Below, piece by piece: positions 12,628-25,136 of a stretch of DNA of 64,000 nt. Numbering within the stretch: the stretch's first letter is position 1; each line of letters opens with the position of its first letter. The stretch is from Straminergon stramineum (lineage: Eukaryota; Streptophyta; Bryopsida; Hypnales; Calliergonaceae), in NCBI GenBank assembly GCA_963920665.1, contig OY987268.1, positions 2,482,501 through 2,546,500 on the forward strand, given 5' to 3'. The position numbers and the translations under genes are program-made. The notes beneath the pieces were generated by a model, which was not told where the DNA came from, did no database searches, and was given only the letters and a program-made list of their open reading frames with translations.

Positions 12628-12745
12628 TTTTGGTTTTCAAACAAGTGGTTATGTGGCCTTTCTTTCAAGAAGGTTCTGCATTTCTTTTTTGGTTTTCAGA
12701 CAAATGGTTGTGTGGCCTTTCTTACAAGAAGGTTTTGCATTTTCT
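12628..12745 (+). repeat. Two-copy 59-bp tandem repeat
   Basis: The unit ttttggttttca[ag]acaa, gtggcctttctt.caagaagg, ttttgcatt occurs at 12628 and 12687. Its open frames in both directions follow from the repeat and do not look like genes. Confidence 0.75.
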
Positions 12746-12904
12746 GTCTCTTTCAATTTGGGGATTTGAAGTGAATGAGGCCAATTATGGGTATACAATT
12801 TTGAATATGTAATATCTGTATGTATTGGCTTTGCATGATGGATAAAATGAGGTTTTGTAAACATTGTAGCAACAATGTGTAGGGACATGATAGTTTGGCA
12901 TTTT

Positions 12905-13130
12905 TTAACCCCTAAAGTTCTTTGACTATGTTTCACCAAAAAACACTCAAAATGGGTTGTTTTGATGGCAAAGGCTCCCTAAAAATGAAAAATGAAAAAT
13001 TGTTGTATCTAACCATAAGATCTTGTGTTAGACTACATCATTATGTAGTAGTAAAACAATGGGAGGTTTTGACCACACAAATTGTGAGATTATAGTGTTT
13101 AAAGTTGAAAAAAATGTTTTTGGGGGGCAT
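12905..13130 (+). mobile_element. Diverged family A left arm
   Basis: TTAACCCCTAAAGTTCTTTG followed by actatgtttcaccaaaaaacactc, then ctaaccataagatcttgtgttagac. Similarity fades after about 13130, and no right end is recognisable before 13560. Confidence 0.5.
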
Positions 13131-13580
13131 CCAAATTCCAGGTAGCTTTGATTCAGGGAGGCTTTTGGACAAGTTAATTTCACTTTTTTGCTTGAACTTT
13201 TTTTTCCTTGATTTTTGCGATAAAGTTGGTGACATGTTCAAAAAAAATTATAATATTTTAAATTGGAGAACATGTACCAAAAAATTCCAATATAGAACTA
13301 GCTTCAAAAAAAGTCTCATACAAAGCCCTTTTTTCAACAATTTATGGCTTGTACATACAATGATTTATTCAAAATTTGAACGGTGGAGTTCTAGATTTCA
13401 ACTAGCTCTAGAGGAGGAAAAAATAAAAATAAAAATCACACAAAATATTAAACTTCCATGAGCTTGATCAATTTGTATCTAGGCTAAAGTGAAGGGGCAT
13501 TTGGGCATATTGGGCCTATGAAGGGAGGAGGTTGGGTTAGGGTTAGCGAAGCCCAACTCATCATCAAAACTCACTAACAC

Positions 13581-14049
13581 TAAGGTAAACATACCTATGA
13601 CAGGCAAAATGAGTGGTCTAAACTATTGCCATTAGCAAAATGATTCAAATTTTTTTCTATATGTGAGAATTGAAGGAAGCAATTGAAAATTTATTTTTTC
13701 GACAAAGTAAGAATTTTTGATGAATTTTTGAAGTGTACAGCCCAATTGGCCCAATGGAGTCTGTAGATTACCCCAATTCCACAAAAAAGATTTCCATAAG
13801 GGTCATCTTACCACCTAAAGCAGTCACAACATTTCCTAACATGGCCATAACATGAAGGAATAAGAAAATAACTTTTTATGACCAATTTACACTTGAATGG
13901 TGTAAGTACCCTATGACAATCACTAATAACTCCATAACCATCTTCCAAGACAAGATGATGGCCACAAATCAACCTAATGTAGTCCTAATCTCATTTATGA
14001 GAAAAAATCTGCCTTGGGTTGGTGTAAGACTCTAATGGGTGGTTTTCTA
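13581..14049. mobile_element. Family D element, diverged
   Basis: Starts TAAGGTAAACATACC and keeps gacaaagtaagaatttttgatg, tttttgaagtgtacagccc and cactaataactccat. It ends near taatgggtggttttctag. A PIF/Harbinger-like MITE lies just beyond its right end. Confidence 0.65.
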
Positions 14050-14062
14050 GATGACTGCATTA

Positions 14063-14500
14063 GAGCATCTCCACCGGGGCATGCCAAATTGCCCCTTCAA
14101 ATGATTTGGCGTGCCCAGAAGCTTAAAACTGTCCCACTAGTTGCAGCCTTTGTTGCTTTTCAATCGAGGCCCCTTGAAAAATCAGTCCAGACACTTCAAC
14201 TTGCAGTGGCAGACCCATTTGACTTGTGCCACGGTACTGGCAAAAAAGGGAGGATTTGTTGTTGATTTCGAGGGAGGAGTGACCTGACAATAAGTTGCAT
14301 TCCTAAAATTGGACTCCCTCAAGCAAATTTTAATCTAAAATCGAGGCAGACTGTCAGGCTATCATAACTTTAGCCTTGGGATTTGGAGCTTTGATGTATA
14401 TTGGTGGGGGCACAGTAAATAACCGGGGCCTGTTGTCAGATTGCCACACTCCAAAAGAGCTTTGCCGTGCTCAATTTAGAGTGCCCCGGTGGAGATGTTC
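14063..14500. mobile_element. PIF/Harbinger-like MITE
   Basis: 438 bp. Inverted ends GAGCATCTCCACCGGGGCA and TGCCCCGGTGGAGATGTTC (one mismatch in 19) are flanked by TTA (14060-14062) and TTG (14501-14503). The GAGCATCTCCA start and a TTA-like target are typical of this group in plants. It is GC-richer than the flanks and has no transposase. Confidence 0.75.
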
Positions 14501-14826
14501 TTGGGCAGTTTTCCAATCATGGGCTGGTATACCTTACATCACGTTCCCTTTGTTTCGAAGATTTTACTCTTTGCCTAAATTCTAAAGATGTTCCTTGTTC
14601 AATGGAGTAGAATTTCAAGTTTACTACAATTAATGTCAACAATATAGAAATATTGAGACTTCATCTCCAACAACTGGAATGTCAGCATACTTGCTTCAAG
14701 AAGTGAACAATAGAGAAGATCTTTATACAAGTGGGGTAGTAAGAGGTTAAACAAACCATGTGGGATATGTAAATTAGAATTACTAAGAAATCGACTCATG
14801 TCAAAGTTAAGTAAAAAGTAGGTAAT

Positions 14827-15191
14827 ATGTTCAAAGTAGAATTTCAGACCTCATTTTGGCATAGTAGAATAATTTATTTAAAAAAACTTTTAACTAAAAA
14901 AAGTTAGGAAATAAAGCTAAGTTTCATCTCCAAAAAATCTTTTGGGATTTAGAGTCTCCAATCAAAAGTTATGGCCAAATTTTAGAGAGGGGTCGGAAAG
15001 GACATTCTCATTAACATTTTGAAACAGCCTCTCTGAATTTTGTCCATAACTTTTTTTTGGAGGCTCAAAATCACAAACGGGTTTTTGGAAATGAAACTCA
15101 GATTTATTTATCAACTTTTTTTAGTTCAACTTTTTTTGAAATAAGTTATTCTACTATAACAAAATGAGGTCTGAAATTCTACTTTGAACAT
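14827..15191. mobile_element. Foldback (long inverted repeat) element
   Basis: Inverted arms of about 165 bp. The left starts ATGTTCAAAGTAGAATTTCA and the right ends with its reverse complement ...CTACTTTGAACAT. The inner arms carry catctccaaaAAATC / gggTTTTTGGAAATGAAAC and AAAAGTTATGGCC / TCCATAACTTTTTT. The loop is about 40 bp near 14990-15030. There is no coding content. It shares its inner arms with the foldback at 63263-63595. Confidence 0.8.
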
Positions 15192-15689
15192 AATTCCTAT
15201 GTTTTGACAATGAGCGGACAAACTCTCATCTTCAAATTGTCCCATACCCTTTGAGAATTCATAATGGACGATGGATTTGGTTATAAAACCAACCTCTCCA
15301 CTCTCTTTCCTGAAACATTTCAAATAATTAATTGATTCTACTAACGATCAATTTTCTTAGGGTGGTTATTTGCCAAATGACATTTGTTATTGATTCAATT
15401 GGTCTTGTGGACGTTTGTGTTTCTATTTCAGTTTGTAATTAGGAGTAACCTCTCTATTAGCTTGAAGGAAGCTATAGAGAGTCTACCTCCTTGCCACCAC
15501 CTCCTTCTACATTGGGTGAAATTTATTATTTAAGAGAATGTTAGAGAAGTACCTTGGTTTGAATTTGGGCGAGAGGCTGCCCCAAACTTTGCCCAAGCTC
15601 TTTTGGGCATTCCCAAGAAAATTTCCCTATAGTGTTAATTATCCTGCCCATTTTGCCCCCCGTCCATGAAAAATGACATTTTGCCCCAT

Positions 15690-15859
15690 AACTATTCATA
15701 GGCACATCTGATTGTAATTTTTTGGTGGAGTGGCAAGGTACTCCTTGTCCCTACATCCCAAAAAAATTTCAAAAAATATAGTGAATTTTTATGTTTGTAG
15801 TGAGTTGCCCCAAATCGCTATGTTGCCAAAAAAACACAGCTTGGTCCTTTAGGGGTTAA
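15690..15859 (+). mobile_element. Family A element, extreme right end only
   Basis: Only the last 170 bp (gtactccttgtccctacatcc, gtagtgagttgccccaaatcgctatgttgcc) up to CTTTAGGGGTTAA remain. The next full family A copy starts only about 150 bp further on. Confidence 0.6.
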
Positions 15860-16010
15860 CACATTTATCCCCTTTTTCTCTATAGGTTTGAAGTTGCCTA
15901 TTTTTTTTGAGGCAATTGGACATTTAATTGCCTAAAAAAAGAACACTGTGCTCAACTATCCACCCAGTAGATGAAAAATGTTTTGAGAATTGTACTTCAT
16001 CCAACAAATA

Positions 16011-16943
16011 TTAACCCCTAAATGTTTTCAACTACGTTTTCACCAAAAACGCTCCAAAACTGTCATTTCTAGAACAAGTACCAAATTTTAGGAAAAAAAC
16101 ATTTTTGGACACATGTAACCGTAAGATCTTGTACTAAACTTATTTGAGAAGACGTGGAAAAAATTTCAGAATTTTCCACCGTGTAGATTGTAAGATATTA
16201 GCGTTTGAATTAGCAAAAATCCTTTTTTTGGCCCTGTGAAAAAACGGGCAGCTGCACTTCACAAGGCCACATTTGTATGAAAAAAATTCCAAAATGGTGG
16301 TTACTCTTTGGATTCATTCTTTGAGGCAAGCTGTCTACGTTCTTGAAAAAATTCAAATCATTTGAAATTGTACAACATATAGGAAAAAGAAAGTAAGTAC
16401 AAAGAAGTAGAGAATGATTCAAAATACTAAATGGTGAAGAATTTTGTTATGGAATTGAAAAATTCCAATCCCAATGGTTGTAATGTTATAATTAACAATC
16501 CACACCCTATGATTTTATTTTTTTCAAAAAATATTGAAAATTGAGTGAAATAATGAACTTCAAAGTTTATTTTAGAGTAGAGAATCCGAAACTACCCGCA
16601 AACTAAAACGCCTCATAACTTTCATCTCATAAATCAAAATGGAATGATTCAAAGCTTTCCATGTACATATAAATCTAAAAAACCAATTTCAAATTTTTAT
16701 TTCTTAAAAAAGTGTTTTTTTAAGAAATTTTAGGGCTGCCCACCGAGCAATGAAAACCACATATCATGCAATAAATTTTTAACCATGAAGTCAAAAGTTA
16801 TGAAAATTGTTGGGCCTTAAAGATACTCCTCGGGCACATGTTGTGTGAAAATTTCAAAGAAAAATAAGAAAAACTCCATTTGTAGTGAGCTGCCCAAAAT
16901 CGCTATGTTGCCAAAAAACGCAGTTTGGGTGTTTAGGGGTTAA
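16011..16943 (+). mobile_element. Family A TTAA element, full length
   Basis: 933 bp from TTAA to TTAA. Left end TTAACCCCTAAATG, right end GTTTAGGGGTTAA. Inner order: cactatgttttcacc-type left arm, caagtaccaaatttt, ttgcaagatatta-type block, caatcccaatggttgtaatg, gagtagagaatcc, cataacttt.a.tc, then the type 1 right half ending ...aatcgctatgttgccaaaaaa. It has no transposase. The TTAA target and CCC-starting ends fit piggyBac-type non-autonomous elements. Confidence 0.85.
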
Positions 16944-17741
16944 ATCATTGACAAAGCAAGCTTCATGGAAGATCGTGTAGTTATTTATCAAGGAAGAAGA
17001 AAGAATCTAAATACTCTACATGAACCACTGATATAGATATGAATTGTAGAAAATTTAATATCAATAATTATTGCTTTTACAAGTGACCTTTTGTTCAAGT
17101 GCTTTGGGGATAAATTATAGTAGAACCAACCATTACCAACCACTTATAATAAGCATTTTGTGCACGATCTAGAGTAGTGTAAGCAATGCAAATTTTTGGC
17201 CATGTAGAATGATAGAAATCATGAGCATTTTCAAATTTTCATAATTGTTTTCCTTAAATTCAAATTGTTATAAATTTTGGAAGTCAAAAGTTGGCCTACA
17301 TCCATCCCCAATACATAGGGTCTTCTATAACTTCTCATCCAAAGACAAGCACATATGTTATGATTTTGATGACTAGAAAATGGTTGGAAACCAAGAAATT
17401 ATTCAATGGTTAGAAATCAATTAGATCCCTATTGCATTTCCCAATACCTATAGGTTGGCCATGGGGCGTGGTTGGTAATGGGTGGTTCTACGATAGCACC
17501 AATTGCATTAAAAAAGATTATGGAATTTTACAACCATGGCTTCCATTTCAAATACTAGGTAGAGTCACTTCTATAGAATTCATTTGGAAATCAATGGTCT
17601 CTTAAGCATTGGTGTCATGAAATTTAACCAGTTATTTGATCGATTGAAAACCTATTGGTGATTAATGTACGAAAATGAATCATTTTTAATAACACATATT
17701 AGGTAAATCATCCCATGACAAGCCAACTCTCTAATGCACAC

Positions 17742-18244
17742 ACCTACAAAACCACCCATTACAGTCTTCCATCAATTCATAGCAAAATTTATCTAGAAAA
17801 TAAAATTAGGACTTCATTAGGTAGGTTAATGGCCAAAATCAGTGCTTAGGATGACGGTGATGGAATTATTAGTGATTGCTTTAGGAACTTCCACCTTTCC
17901 AGTGTATATTCAATACAAGAATTAAATTTTTATTCCTTTATGTCATGCCCATGTTAGAAAATATTGCAGCCATTTTAGGAAATATTGTTATTGCTTTAGG
18001 TGGTCTGATGACCGTGAAGAGTATACTTTCTGATGGTTTTGGAGTAGTCTATAGACTGTTTCGGGCTAATTGGGCATCACACTTCAAAACTTCAGAAAAA
18101 ATTCATACTTTGTCAAAAAAATAAAATTTCAGTTGCTCTCTCCATTTCTCATGTTTGTCTTTATATGGTAAAAAAATTCAAAGTTTTCAAAAATGTGAAC
18201 AATGCAAACCAGTCATTCTGCTTGTCATAGGTTGGTTTACCTTA
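17742..18244. mobile_element. Family D element, diverged
   Basis: From acctacaaaaccacccatta to tcataggttggtttacctta. The inner part (gtgattgctttaggaacttcca, tggttttggagtagtctatag, catactttgtcaaaa) matches family D. Confidence 0.6.
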
Positions 18245-18488
18245 CATACAAGAGGATTGACATGGAGAGGCATTGATGTAAAAAATGAACCACCACTTGA
18301 ATTACTGTGGAATTTCAACTTATATGTAAAATACTTGTGAATTGGTTGCTGTGGAGATCCATTAGCATGAGTGCTGGGAAGTTAGGAAGCCACACCTGCA
18401 CCAACACAAGCACCAACTATTTCAGTTTGTTGATTTCCACTCGGAGCTCCCGGAGTTTGCTTCTTCAGCCCCGTAACCACGACTTTGG

Positions 18489-18600
18489 TTGTCGAGCTTG
18501 GGGGGAGGGGCACTCACTCCACTGAAGTTGATGTTGGTGATGAAGAGGTTGAGCAATGTCAACAGGGTGCTGAGGGATGTGCCAGGTTGCGGCACCTTGG
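18489..18600 (-). pseudogene. Scrap of an LRR-type protein
   Basis: The minus strand reads VPQPGTSLSTLLTLLNLFIT then NINFSGVSAPPPKLDN. It resembles the last LRR and juxtamembrane start of an LRR receptor kinase, but only about 35 residues are readable. Low certainty. Confidence 0.25.
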
Positions 18601-18740
18601 GGGTTCAGTGTACGATGAGATCACGTACGAGTGGAAAAAAATGGAAAACTTACAAAGATGAAGACCTGATGTCTAGATTCTTTGCATACTATAATTTGAT
18701 TTGATCATTTGTATTCCTACTTGGGACTCTTAGCTTGAGG

Positions 18741-19763
18741 TTAATCCATAAATGATGCCGAGGATGTTTTTTGTCCGATGGATGACAGAGGATCTTTTCA
18801 AGTAGGACAAAAGTGCAATTGGTCATCATTGGAATTTTGTGCAAAAAGGAGAGCTTTGGCATAGTAGTTTGGCCCATGAAGTCCCATCATCACCTTGGGC
18901 AACAAAGCAAATTTTGGGCTTCTTCCTACAATCTCAATATTCATCATGGTTTTTTGAAACTTTTAGTGACAATAGAAAAACACATTAGATTTCATGGAAT
19001 ATAATTTTTATTTCAATCGGTGTCTTTTTAGGTGTGCCAAGTAGAAATCCCGGTAGATATAAAAAAAGTTTTAATAAATTATTTTTTCTCATAGATTTTA
19101 ATTTTATCTACATGAGAAGTTTTGATTCATTCCATTTGGATTTGTTATGTGAAAGTTATGGACAATCTTATTTTTTGGGCAATTGGAGCATCTTGATTTC
19201 CTGAAAAAATAACTTACAAGGTTCATTTTTTAATGCAATTTTCACAATTTTTCACAATTTTTTTGGACTAGGCTAAGTTTTCTTGCTAAAACAATCACAC
19301 CATTGGAATTATAGTGTTTCAACCCTATCTTAGAGCAACTAACAATTTCTCTTTCTTTCAATTTTGGACCTACTTCTATTTAACAATTTTTTAAAGAATG
19401 AAAATCAAGTATTTTTTTTTGTTTTTTTTAATTCCTATACTTTCTACTCAATTCTTCAACAAAAAAAGATTTAAATTCAAAGTTTTTAGTGCAAAAAGTT
19501 TCCACAAATGGTGGTCAAAGTCATCTAAATTGTAGGCCAACATTCGGAAAAAAAAATTCCAAAATTTGAATGCTAATATCTTCTAGTTTGTAAAATCAAA
19601 CTTCATGAAATTCTTACCACATGATATGAGACTAGTGAAGGACAAGATCCTATAGTTAGATTTTTTTAAATATACTTTTTTTGTTTTCTTGGATGAATGC
19701 AACAAAACTAGTAGTTTGGAGTGTTTTGTGATAGAAAAATGGCAAAGGGACTTCAGGTATTAA
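18741..19763. mobile_element. Distant family A relative bounded by TTAATCCATAAA
   Basis: The body matches the family A plan (gaaagttatggacaatc, ttacaaggttcattttt, gacaagatcctatagttagat, gggacttcaggtaTTAA). The start TTAATCCATAAATGATGCCG is repeated after the end as TTAATCCATAAACGATGAGG, with about 200 bp of further similarity on both sides (18741-18950, 19760-19960). It may be a larger element, or two overlapping ones. Confidence 0.4.
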
Positions 19764-19963
19764 TCCATAAACGATGAGGTGGACATTTTTTGTCCAATGA
19801 ATAACATGGAATTCTCTTATGTAGGACAGAAGTGCAACTATTCATCCTCAAAATTAGGGGTGGAAAGGGGACATCTTCTATAGTAGTTTGACTCCCCATG
19901 AGTATTTTTTTTTATTTTAGTCACTAGTCCGGTGTTTAAAGGTTAAGGATTAATGCTACAATA

Positions 19964-21059
19964 ACCAAAAAATGTTTGATTGATGACTTTTTAAGATTAG
20001 TGTAGATATGAAGAATGCACCTATTGATTCAATCCTTGGATCATTGCTAACAAATTACCTTGGTGATAGGTCTTAAGGTAGGTGAATCCAATCCCGAGTG
20101 GTCCCCAATGGCGCTCCCTAAAAAATGCCCTTTTACCGTGCAATGATGATTTGGAAATGTTGTAGTTAATGTAGTAGATGGCGATGAGATTAGTAGGACA
20201 CTAATTTGAGGTGGTTAGTTGATCGCTTCATGTGCTATCAGTGCAGTTTTACCAATAGCAAAGGTTGGTGATGACATGTGTTTCCATACTTGAATTTTGG
20301 TCTGGCAATTGTCAACTTACAATCAATGGAAAATTAGAAAGACATTTCAACCTTACAAGTGTAGGGGATAGGTCAACTAAAATGAAGTCTTTCGATGGCT
20401 GAAATTACAATGTTTAGTAAATGCAATACAATTGATAATTAATCTTCCCATGAGCTTGTGACCATATGAGGGCTCCGGTGAAACTTACGGTGCACTGATC
20501 ATAAAGTTAAGCTTACATGGTGATTGAAGTTTAACTCCGGCTGACTTTGAAGTGTACAGATCTTAGAGAATACAAAATAATGTTCATAGCAAGAAAGGGT
20601 AGGGGAGAGGGCAATTATGGGCAACACACTAAGCTGGATGGGTGGGAGCAAAAGTAGGAGTAGACAAGTTGTGTTCTATAATGGGTGGAATAATGTCCAT
20701 CATCCAGTATGTTAGCAACTACAGTGCTTGCATTCGTGGCATTCTCTACATGTAGCCAAGCCATAGCAACCATCAACTTCTTCATTTGCCAGTAGTTGCA
20801 ATAGGTTTTATATTTGAATATGTTATTGATTCTAGCACCCAATCATGAGCCAACAAAAGCACAACCACACTGTTGGTCTACAGGTGGTTGTAGGACCCTA
20901 TAAATGCTAACATTGCACTTGGATATAATGGTTTCATTATTATAATTTCTGATTTTTTATAGGCCTTGTTGGGAGACACTTACACTCCCCTGATGGGGGA
21001 ACTTCGGTGTTGTTGGGGAACTTTGTTCACATCTGGGAAATCGTTCATTTTTCATGGAA
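19964..21059. other. Intergenic stretch without a recognisable gene
   Basis: A minus-strand open frame at 20615-20842 (KKLMVAMAWLHVENATNAST) is the only protein-like piece; I do not recognise it. No repeat ends were found. Confidence 0.35.
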
Positions 21060-21504
21060 TAAGGTAGAACAACCCATTATGGACCAAATGGGGGTTTGCC
21101 TTCTTGTCATTTTTGAAATTTTCTACTTTTTTTTCCAGAGAAAGTCAGGTGATAGAAATGGCAAGAGCATTTGAAACTATTTTTTTTTGACAAAGTGTGA
21201 ATTTGTTATGAATTTTTGAAGTGTTCATCCCATCACAGCCTATAGACTACCCCAAAATCAACAAAAACTGATCCGTAACACTCATCTTACTTATCTATTA
21301 CGGTCACAATATTTTCTAACACAGAAGACCTGAAAAAGGCACTTCATGCAACGAACTATCACTAAAAAACTGAAAGTTCCTATTGCAATCGCTAATTACT
21401 CCATTCCAGTTAGCTAAGACATTGAATGTGGCTCAATTCTCAAAAACTAAAAGAAAATTGTAATGGGCTCATTCATAGAGTCCGTAATGGGCTGTTTTAC
21501 CTTA
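21060..21504. mobile_element. Family D element, inverted copy
   Basis: 445 bp, TAAGGTAGAACAACCCATTA to TAATGGGCTGTTTTACCTTA, about the same length as 7580-8025 but in reverse orientation. It is the closest relative of that copy in this window. Confidence 0.85.
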
Positions 21505-21932
21505 GTCCATTTCCGGCGAATTTCATGTTGCAAACTGAAATTTGAGTAGAGCAGTGCTGTCGATCGGTGAGTTCTATAATTGATTAGGGTTGTGCCAACG
21601 ATGGCGACCAGCTCGTTAATTGGCTCACTTGGTTTGCCATTGCAATTGCTATGTTAGGATTTTAGCTTCCAAATTTGGATATGGTATACTAGGAAGGATT
21701 GAGTTCTCACGGAAGTGGCAGATTTTGCGAACTAGATTTTGCGAATTGTCATTCACGGGCATGAATTCGCGAGGCTTGGGACTGGCGGAGAGATGAATTC
21801 GAAGAATCATCGCTATGTGTCTGTGTAAGGCTTCTGCATTGATGGAGATTGGCACCTCAAGTTGCAATTTTTCATGACTAGGTACATTAAAAATTAATGT
21901 GAGTATAGGATTCTTGTTTAACGTAAGTATAG

Positions 21933-22788
<856 letters not shown>

Positions 22789-23363
22789 TGGTATATACAA
22801 GGAAGACCTGTTTTTTTCAATATGCATGTTTCGTTCCAAGTTCGAACAGTTTGAGACAACATGGGCATTTATTCTTTCCATTGTAGAGGCACTCGTTCTA
22901 TTGTCGTGTTATACATATTACATCAAGCACAACTATTCCTACCCTGATTTGTCCAGAGAGCACGTGCCAGGACAAGTTAGATAAGAAAATCACTCAGTTG
23001 ATTCATAGGTACTGGATGTACTGTATTGACTTTTTTTTGCTCACTAATATATCGCTGCAGTGATGCATGTGTTGGAAGGTGCTCAGATGTGTCATTGGGT
23101 TTCAGCCAAGTTAGAAGTACCCCAAACTCATTGCTTCTAGGAAGGCTTCTAGGAAGGTTTTGATTTGTTGTAGGGGAAGTGGACTCTTCAGTAGATATAC
23201 AATTCTCTTTGAGAACAATGATGCACTAGAGTTGAAATTGGAAAATAAGGGTGTGAGGTACACCTGATGTATGTTTGTATTCAAGATTTGTAATGAAATT
23301 TGAAGGTAGATTTTGGTTGATCTGTTCTGTCCTATCTTTTTGGTAAATGCACTATATTTCTTA

Positions 23364-24200
23364 ACCTTAACCCCTAGTATGCAAGACTATTCTAAGGACC
23401 ATTGTCTTGGGGGACAAAAGAAAGTTCCAACACTTGTTTTCGGTTTAAATTTTAGGCATGATTTTTTTTAATTTCTTCTTAAGGTAGGAGAATAAGTTAG
23501 CTTTAAAAAAAGTAAAATTTGTAATTCAATAGGTATCTAGGAGCAAAAGCTACACCAACCAAAGTAAAAATAGTTGAGCCTAGGCAACAAAAAGTATCAC
23601 AAAAATTCACAATGATTTTTTTATTTCTTCATAGAATATATTTTTATCTACATGAAAAGCTCCAAATCATTGCTTTGTGGTTATTGATGTGAAAGTTATG
23701 AAGCACCTTATTTTTCAAACTATCTATGAAAAAATATTTATTAGATTCAATAATTAACAAAAATTAAAAAACAATTCACAAGGGGTTGAGATTGCCTACT
23801 AGGACAATCTGGCCATTAAGATTGATGTGTTTCAATTCCATGTTAGAGTTATGAACAATCAAGGATTTCTTTCCATCTAGTTCCTATTTCTACTTTAAAA
23901 ATATTTAAAGAATTAGTGGAACTCTTGATTTTTAACTAAAATTTTTTTTCCTAGAATCTAGATTCAATTTTCTACCATACTAATTCTCTTACTTCATAAA
24001 TTTGTGGTGCAAAACTTTACATCAAGAAGATTCAAAGTGTAATAATCTAAAATGGAGAGGAGCAAAAAAGAATTTACTTCCAATGCTACTATATTGTAAT
24101 CTATGCTTGGATTAGCCAAGGAAAATGCTTTCATTAATCTCTATTTCCAATAAAAAATAGCAATTTGGAAGTGTTTTTTGGTTAAACACTCACTCAAAAA
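23364..24200 (-). mobile_element. Distant family A relative
   Basis: Opens near TTAACCCCTAGTATGC and follows the 18741-19763 plan (gctccaaatcattgctttg, gtgaaagttatgaagc, gtgtttcaattccatgttag). The end is poorly defined near ggaagtgttttttggttaaac. Confidence 0.35.
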
Positions 24201-24854
24201 ATTGTATTTCATGTCATCCATACTACCTACTTATTTAAAGTTGTAACTTTTTACACTAGATGAATATTTTTACCAAGAGCATAGATATGAATAGTATCCA
24301 AATCAAAGGATCTTTATAAACATATTTGATAAAAACTACTCATGAAGAGGTTGGTAAAAGTTATGGCAATTTCAAATCAATTTGTAACACTAAATACAAT
24401 TTTTTGTATTGTAATTTTATGTTTAAATTGTGGTTCTTGTAATTAGGATTTTGGCTTGAAGTGTTATGGTGTTTTCTTTCCTTGAGTTTTCTAGCACCAG
24501 AACTCAGGACTTCAAATGATATTTTTAGTACTTGTTCGTCTTGTCCCCCCTATGATATTTCACTGCAAGTGTGTGTCTACTTTGAACTTTGGGCCACAAA
24601 AGACTAGAAAAAACTAAATGGCATAAAAAAGTGGGTGAATGTATGATGCTAGATCTGATATGTTTGCTTCCAAATAGCTTGATTTCTGAGATTTTCTTTA
24701 GATTTGTGAACCAGCAGTCAGTAAAATTGTTCCTAAGTGGACAATCATGCCAAGACCACTCGCTGTAATATTTGAGATTATTTTTCACAATTTTTTATGC
24801 AAATTTGTGGAAAAGAATTAGAGAGATGTAGAAGAGAAATCAAAGTAATTGGAA

Positions 24855-25136
24855 GCTTTTTTGAGCTTGGCTACTTTCTTTGCGGGCTTTGTTGTGGTAA
24901 CACTTATGCAATTTAGCTTCAATATGAACACTATAGGAATCATATGGATTGCATTTTACGGAATGTTGACTGCGCTTGTCGTTGGTCTCATGACAATTTC
25001 CATGGTAACATGTACACTCATCTTAGGCAGCATATTGAAGAATGGCAAACTCTATGCAAATGAGGAAGTAGAGGAAGACTTTATGTTCAAGTTAGTTTCT
25101 GGAGAGATTTTGAGCCAAACTAGCCAATATCCTTAG
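24855..25136 (+). pseudogene. Orai-like calcium-channel fragment
   Basis: One open segment encodes two probable membrane spans: FFAGFVVVTLMQF and GIIWIAFYGMLTALVVGLMTIS followed by MVTCTLILGSIL. Spacing and residues resemble Orai channels, store-operated plasma-membrane Ca2+ pores known from animals, algae and non-flowering plants: TM1 GF..V..M then an acidic pore residue, TM2 with LIAF...T.LV.GL...S. At the pore position the fragment has Gln (codon 24909-24911) where Orai has the selectivity-filter Glu. TAA lies directly upstream and the frame ends in a stop at 25134-25136, well before TM3-TM4, so it is either one exon or a broken copy. The family call is by eye only. Confidence 0.4.

Noticed and set aside
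12440..12939. Frames of 96-109 codons at 12.4-12.9 kb
   Set aside because: They span a two-copy 59-bp repeat and are open on both strands; no family resemblance.
16011..16030. CCCCTAAA at element ends as telomeric sequence
   Set aside because: Single occurrences at inverted ends beside TTAA, not tandem; they are transposon termini. Only 55013-55033 has consecutive telomere-type copies.
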